DNA of 9,988 nt, from contig CABMIA010000006.1 of the NCBI GenBank assembly GCA_902386085.1, forward strand, positions 1 through 9,988. Direction: 5' to 3'. The stretch is from an uncultured archaeon (GTDB lineage Archaea > Halobacteriota > Methanosarcinia > Methanosarcinales > Methanoperedenaceae). Below the pieces are notes generated by a model, which was given only the letters and a program-made list of their open reading frames with translations, was not told the DNA's origin and did not search any database. Shown here piece after piece: positions 6,141 to 9,988 of the stretch (the stretch's first letter is position 1; each line of letters opens with the position of its first letter). Both the position numbers and the translations under genes were made by a program.

Positions 6141-6173
6141 TTTATTAATATGCGTTATGTTCATGCGAACATA
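6141..6173 (+). promoter_or_regulatory. tup promoter with palindromic operator candidate
   Basis: A purine-rich GAAAGC leads into the TATA-like TTTATTAATA at 6141-6150. Six bases later comes a perfect inverted repeat, TATGTTC-ATGC-GAACATA (6156-6173), covering the expected transcript start near 6170. This is the classic position for a repressor in archaea. Tungstate uptake genes are often controlled by oxyanion-sensing repressors, but the regulator is not in this window and this site is not a match I recognise for ModE. Confidence 0.55.
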
Positions 6174-6183
6174 GAGTGAAGAT

Positions 6184-7065
6184 ATGAAGAACCTTACTTC
6201 AAAGCTAATATTAGTTTCAGTTTTGATCTCTTTATTCGCTGGCTGTGTCCAGCAGGCTCAGTCTGGAAATAAGACTTCTACACCGCCTGCACTTACTCCG
6301 CAGGAATTACGCTTGGCCACAACCACTTCCACCTGCGACACGGGATTGCTCGATGTGTTCAATAAAAAGTTCGAACAAGAAAATAACGTAAAAATATCAG
6401 TCGTATGCGAAGGCACAGGCAAGTCAATTGCCACAGGAGAACTTGGGGCGGCTGACGTGGTAATGGTGCACGCCGTCCCACTGGAATTAGAGGCTGTTGC
6501 CAACGGGAGTTTCATAAACCGCAAATACATGATGTATAATTATTTCGTAATCATAGGACCAGAAAACGACCCTGCGGGTATCAGGAATGCAGGTAATGCT
6601 ACCGACGCTTTCGGGAAAATAGCAGAAATGCAGGTTCCGTTCGTATCCAGAGGTGATAATTCAGGGACGAATGTAATGGAATTATCAATATGGAAGGCTG
6701 CTGACATCAGGCCTTCCGGAACATGGTATCAATCGATAGGCAAAGGCATGGGTGAGACCATCACACATGCAGACACAATAAGCGGTTATACTCTCTCAGA
6801 CAGGGGAACATATCTTGCCATGAAGGATAAAATAAAACTCAGGATCCTCTTCGAATCTGACCAGAAATATCTTTTCAATCCATATCACGTCATGGCTGTG
6901 AACCCGGCGAAGTTCCCGAACGTGAAATACGATCTTGCAATGAAATACGTTAATTTCACGATATCCCCTGAGGGACAAAACATCATAAGGAATTACGGTA
7001 AGGATAAATTCGGGGAAGCCCTTTTCGTGCCTGAGGCAGATGCAGGCAATGTGACAAGTCCATAA
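6184..7065 (+). CDS. tupA: Tungstate ABC transporter substrate-binding lipoprotein TupA
   Basis: A 293-residue extracytoplasmic binding protein that captures tungstate for the TupBC transporter. A hydrophobic signal (residues 6-20) ends in the lipobox LFAGC with Cys21 as lipid anchor, followed by a polar, Thr/Pro-rich linker. The mature domain begins with LRLATTTSTCDTGLLD; the TTTS...DTGL motif (46-55) is the hallmark of the TupA family and lies at the oxyanion site. Other family motifs are CEGTGKSI (75-82) and SRGDNSGTN (155-163), whose Arg is a likely ligand. The length is normal. The ATG has GAGTGA four bases upstream. It is the first gene of tupABC and lies 50 bases before tupB. Molybdate or Wtp/Mod-type binding proteins are less likely given these motifs. 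Confidence 0.93.
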   Translation: MKNLTSKLILVSVLISLFAGCVQQAQSGNKTSTPPALTPQELRLATTTSTCDTGLLDVFNKKFEQENNVKISVVCEGTGKSIATGELGAADVVMVHAVPLELEAVANGSFINRKYMMYNYFVIIGPENDPAGIRNAGNATDAFGKIAEMQVPFVSRGDNSGTNVMELSIWKAADIRPSGTWYQSIGKGMGETITHADTISGYTLSDRGTYLAMKDKIKLRILFESDQKYLFNPYHVMAVNPAKFPNVKYDLAMKYVNFTISPEGQNIIRNYGKDKFGEALFVPEADAGNVTSP

Positions 7066-7115
7066 AAAGGATTCTAATTAATGGTGTTCAATAGTTGTTG
7101 ATTTAAAGAAATACT

Positions 7116-7856
7116 ATGGATATTAGCAGCGGAGACTCTCTACTTCAGGGAATTATTAAAGGCTTTGAGCTGATATTCAGTTTAAACCCTTATATCCTGA
7201 GCATAACAGGGGTCTCGATAGAAGTATCAGGCACTGCTACAATCCTTGCGACCCTGACCGCAATACCCCTGGCCTTTGCACTATCCTTCACCCACTTCAG
7301 GGGGAAGCAGGCGCTCATCACCCTGATTAATACAGGTATGGGGCTGCCCCCGGTTTTTGTTGGCCTTGTGGTTTTCCTGATGGTTGTCCCTGCCGGTCCC
7401 TTGGGGTTACTGAACATTGTTTTCACCAGAAAGGCAATGATTTTAGCCCAGTATATTCTGATCACCCCTATCATCACGGGAATATCACTTGCAGCCATAA
7501 AAGCAGTCCCTCTTTCGATAATAGAGACTGTTTATACTCTGGGCGGAAGCGAAAAAGATGCAGTTGTTGCGACCTTAAAAGAGGCAAGGTTCGGCATTAT
7601 CACAGCAGTGCTTGCAGGACTCGGCAGGGCGCTTGCAGAAGTGGGAGCGATACTCATCGTAGGCGGCAACATCGCCAGGACAGGAAGCATAGGCGGAATA
7701 GGTGAAGGTCTTTCCGAAACCAGAACGCTCACAACTGCGATCACATCGGAAACGAGTAAAGGGGATATATCAACATCCATCGCCCTGGGTATTATCCTTA
7801 TCTCCCTTGTTCTCTCTGTAAACATTCTGGCGAATTTTATCCAGAGGAGGGATTGA
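7116..7856 (+). CDS. tupB: Tungstate ABC transporter permease TupB
   Basis: A 246-residue membrane permease forming the channel for tungstate import. Hydrophobic segments lie at about 27-58, 66-91, 107-130, 159-184 and 217-241. The cytoplasmic coupling loop recognised by the ATPase lies near 141-172 (TLGGSEKDAVVATLKEA, then GLGRALAEVGA), the form of the EAA motif seen in TupB/ModB-like permeases. The conserved GMGLPPVFVGL stretch (74-84) is typical of the tungstate type. The ribosome binding site before the ATG at 7116 is weak, but no better start exists upstream. Its stop lies 10 bases before the likeliest tupC start. The 50-base gap to tupA holds no terminator, so the genes are probably one operon. 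Confidence 0.92.
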   Translation: MDISSGDSLLQGIIKGFELIFSLNPYILSITGVSIEVSGTATILATLTAIPLAFALSFTHFRGKQALITLINTGMGLPPVFVGLVVFLMVVPAGPLGLLNIVFTRKAMILAQYILITPIITGISLAAIKAVPLSIIETVYTLGGSEKDAVVATLKEARFGIITAVLAGLGRALAEVGAILIVGGNIARTGSIGGIGEGLSETRTLTTAITSETSKGDISTSIALGIILISLVLSVNILANFIQRRD

Positions 7857-7857
7857 A

Positions 7858-8586
7858 CTGGAGGAATTGTTCAGGGTAGAAAATTTAAGCAAATCCTTTG
7901 GAAACAAGGAAGTATTAAAAAAAATTAACCTTGAAATTTTCCGTGGAGAGGTATTTGCCTTGATGGGACCAAGCGGGGTAGGGAAAACCACACTGCTGCG
8001 GATACTGAATTTTTTAGAGACGCCGACCGATGGAAAAATGATGTTTAACGGAAGGGAGTGCGCAATCCGGCAAAAGAATACTGTCATGCACAAGATGTCA
8101 ATGCTATTTCAAAGACCTGCGTTATTTAACTCATCGGTTTTCAATAATGTGGCTTATGGATTGATCATTCGCGGAGTGGATAAGAAAACAATAGGAAAAA
8201 AAGTGATTGAAGCATTAAATCTTGTGGGGCTTGCAGGTTATGAAAAACAGAGAGCTTTGACACTTTCGGGCGGTGAAGCCCAGCGTATGGTTTTTGCACG
8301 GGCGATAGTCTATTCTCCTGACCTTCTTCTCCTGGATGAGCCGACGTCGAATCTGGACCCTGCAAATGTGGCAAAGATAGAAGAAATAATAAAAAAAATA
8401 AGAAGCGAACACGGCACGACCATCGTTATCGCGACTCATAATATCCCGCAGGTCAGGCGCATTGCAGACAGGGTAGGCATACTGTTGAACGGGGAGTTGA
8501 TAGAAGTGAACAGTAAAGAAAAGATATTCACTAATCCAGGAGATGCAAGGTCTGCGGCGTTTATAAAGGGAGAGATGATTTATTGA
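7858..8586 (+). CDS. tupC: Tungstate ABC transporter ATP-binding protein TupC
   Basis: An ABC ATPase that powers TupB. Counting from the TTG at 7867 (239 residues) it has Walker A GPSGVGKTT (34-42), Q-loop Gln82 in LFQRPALFN, signature LSGGEAQR (133-140), Walker B LLLLDEP (153-159) and switch His191 (ATHN). All catalytic parts are intact. The start is unusual: between the in-frame stop at 7819 and the first conserved strand there is no ATG or GTG. Candidates are TTG at 7867, whose GGAGG is only 2 bases upstream, and CTG at 7858, which has GAGGAGG (7844-7850) at a good 7-base distance and would give the usual MEELFRVENLS N-terminus. I annotate from 7858. The gene ends 5 bases from the stop of the convergent permease gene. 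The assignment as TupC rests on family features and the operon. Confidence 0.9.
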   Translation: MEELFRVENLSKSFGNKEVLKKINLEIFRGEVFALMGPSGVGKTTLLRILNFLETPTDGKMMFNGRECAIRQKNTVMHKMSMLFQRPALFNSSVFNNVAYGLIIRGVDKKTIGKKVIEALNLVGLAGYEKQRALTLSGGEAQRMVFARAIVYSPDLLLLDEPTSNLDPANVAKIEEIIKKIRSEHGTTIVIATHNIPQVRRIADRVGILLNGELIEVNSKEKIFTNPGDARSAAFIKGEMIY

Positions 8587-8591
8587 TGATT

Positions 8592-9380
8592 TCATTCCGA
8601 AAGCCTAAGCAATATGCCTGAGCGCCGCGCCATGATAACTGCCCTGTCAAGCGCAATGATGCCAGCAACAAAATAAAATATACCCAGGGCAAACCCGAGC
8701 ATTACATTCGCATGCCCAAACCCGTAAAACGAGCGCATGTATTCAAGAAAATACGTCAGGGGGATTGCACGAGCTATCAATTGTATGCTCTCAGGCAACA
8801 CTGAAACAGGATAGTAAATGCCGCAGATGAACATCATTATTCCAGTCATTGTCCATGCAGCTACCTCGGCGCGCTGCCCGAATTTCAGGATTGAAATGCA
8901 GACCAGGATCCCCAACGATGCAGATGTCAGGAAAAGCCCGGCTAAAAAAATAAGGACAGGCACCGCACCTGCAACAAGGAAATTGAACCCGAAGGCATAA
9001 AAACTCAGTATTAGCAGGATAATAAAGACAAGACTTCCTCTCAGGATACCGAACAGCAGGGAGCCGATTATCAGGTGGTGGCCCCTGACCGGGGCTATGA
9101 ATGTATGCTTTATGCTTTTGCTCCACATATCGAACAGCATGACGTATGCCACATCTATCTGGCAGACCTGAACTATACTGAAAGCGATTGCGCCTATCAG
9201 GATGAAAGAAAGCGCATTCTGGCCCATGGCTAAGAAACCGGCCATAAGGCCGATTGACATAAGACCGATGAACGGCCAGAACAGGACTTCGAAGATCGTG
9301 AAGAAATTTCTTTTGGCCATTATCCAGCTCTTGTAAAAGGAAGCTGCGCACCTGCCGGCTTCAATATCAATGTTAATCAT
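8592..9380 (-). CDS. ABC-2 type transporter permease
   Basis: A 262-residue integral membrane protein of the ABC-2 (DrrB/NodJ-like) exporter family. Hydrophobic segments fall at about 30-50, 57-83, 105-133, 136-164, 173-192 and 226-246, so six helices. The family motif YYPVSVLPESIQ...PLTYFLEYMRS spans about 189-217. It would form the membrane pore of an exporter for a drug, lipid or polysaccharide, powered by a separate ATPase. No ATPase gene for it adjoins in the window; tupC is convergent and of the importer type. The ATG at 9380 overlaps the stop of the histidine kinase by 8 bases, and the strong ribosome binding site GGGAGGG (9384-9390) sits inside the kinase gene, so the two are translationally coupled. 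Substrate unknown. Confidence 0.9.
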   Translation of the reverse strand: MINIDIEAGRCAASFYKSWIMAKRNFFTIFEVLFWPFIGLMSIGLMAGFLAMGQNALSFILIGAIAFSIVQVCQIDVAYVMLFDMWSKSIKHTFIAPVRGHHLIIGSLLFGILRGSLVFIILLILSFYAFGFNFLVAGAVPVLIFLAGLFLTSASLGILVCISILKFGQRAEVAAWTMTGIMMFICGIYYPVSVLPESIQLIARAIPLTYFLEYMRSFYGFGHANVMLGFALGIFYFVAGIIALDRAVIMARRSGILLRLSE

Positions 9381-9988
9381 CCGCCCTCCCGGATTCTTTT
9401 TCCTTATCCTGCATCAGTTTTGGCAATACAACATGAAATGTGCTGCCGTTTCCGCTGCTCTGTGCCCAGATAGAACCGTAGTGTTTTTCTATAATGCTCT
9501 TGCATATCGAAAGTCCAAGACCTACACCACCGTATTTTCTATTATCTGAGCCGTCTATCTGGTAAAACCTGTCAAATATGCGGGTAATCTTATGTTCCGG
9601 AATACCTATGCCCGTATCGCTTACACTGATCTTTATTTCTGTTTTGCCATCTGATGCAGTTATTGTTATTGTTCCCTTTTGCGGGGTGAACTTTATTGCA
9701 TTAACGAGCAGGTTGACCATCACCTGTGTCAGCCTTTCTTCATCTCCCCAGATTTTGGGGAGAGGATGGATGTCCTGAACAATGCTGATTTCTTTTTCTT
9801 TTGCCTGCATGTTGATGTCCTGGACAGATCTTGAAAGAATATCACATATTGACGTCAACCCGAACTTTAGCCCAAGCTTATTTTTTTCAAGATGCGCCGC
9901 ATCAAGCAATCCTTTGATCAATCCGATCAACCTGTCTGAGTTTCGAAGGATGGCTTCGAGGCTCTTTTTTTGTTCAGGGTTGATCTCA
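9373..9988 (-). CDS. Sensor histidine kinase, C-terminal part
   Basis: The reading frame enters from beyond the window end, so the N-terminal sensor part and the phosphorylated His are missing. What is seen is the second helix of the HisKA dimerisation domain (EQKKSLEAILRNSDRLIGLI, then LLDAAHLEKNKL), then a complete HATPase_c domain. That domain has the N-box NLLVNAIKFTP (about 9685-9717), G1 DTGIGIP, the F-box IFDRFYQID and G2 GGVGLGLSI. It ends with a short charged tail, KEKESGRADD. An internal TTG at 9930 should not be taken as the start, because conserved HisKA sequence continues before it. It would autophosphorylate and signal to a response regulator not seen here. No receiver domain or HAMP is visible. 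It overlaps the ABC-2 permease gene, suggesting a shared job such as control of export. Confidence 0.93.
   Translation of the reverse strand, partial: EINPEQKKSLEAILRNSDRLIGLIKGLLDAAHLEKNKLGLKFGLTSICDILSRSVQDINMQAKEKEISIVQDIHPLPKIWGDEERLTQVMVNLLVNAIKFTPQKGTITITASDGKTEIKISVSDTGIGIPEHKITRIFDRFYQIDGSDNRKYGGVGLGLSICKSIIEKHYGSIWAQSSGNGSTFHVVLPKLMQDKEKESGRADD

Noticed and set aside
1..9988. tRNA, rRNA, CRISPR repeats, IS ends or att sites
   Set aside because: I looked for T-loop motifs, regularly spaced repeats, transposase motifs and long terminal repeats and saw none that hold up.

Overview
The window looks archaeal. Short promoters have TATA-like boxes about 25 bases before the predicted transcript start, the binding protein is an archaeal-style lipoprotein, and there is an adjacent mre11-rad50 pair and several DUF433/DUF5615 gene pairs. 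The protein flavour resembles methanogen-related Euryarchaeota (Methanosarcinales or ANME-2d/Methanoperedens-like). That lineage is a guess from impression, not from a search.

Layout. (1) 1-3836, minus strand: a divergent Rad50/SbcC-like ATPase, cut off by the window start, and its upstream partner, an Mre11-type nuclease. The mre11 stop directly abuts the rad50 start. Both genes carry apparent lesions. In Mre11 the first metal-binding Asp reads as Tyr. The rad50 frame is broken at a GGG run near codon 219, and the correct frame stays open for about 626 further codons. (2) 3989-6058, plus strand: a 2-kb cluster of toxin-antitoxin-type genes. It holds a DUF433 + DUF5615 (PIN-like) pair, a YgiT-type zinc ribbon fused to an AbrB/MazE domain with what looks like the tail of a lost toxin just upstream, about 400 bp without a convincing gene but with a GC-rich hairpin segment, and a second DUF433 + DUF5615 pair. 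(3) 6184-8586, plus strand: a complete tungstate-type ABC importer, TupA lipoprotein, TupB permease and TupC ATPase. A perfect 7-bp inverted repeat lies just downstream of the TATA box of tupA. (4) 8592-9988, minus strand: the C-terminal part of a sensor histidine kinase, overlapping by 8 bases the start of an ABC-2 type permease. The permease ends tail-to-tail with tupC, with 5 bases between the stops.

How the parts work together. Mre11 and Rad50 would act as one double-strand-break processing complex. TupABC would bring in tungstate, presumably for tungstopterin enzymes. The kinase and permease are probably co-translated. The toxin-antitoxin cluster sits as an accessory insert between the repair genes and the transporter. 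No tRNA, rRNA, CRISPR array or insertion sequence was seen.
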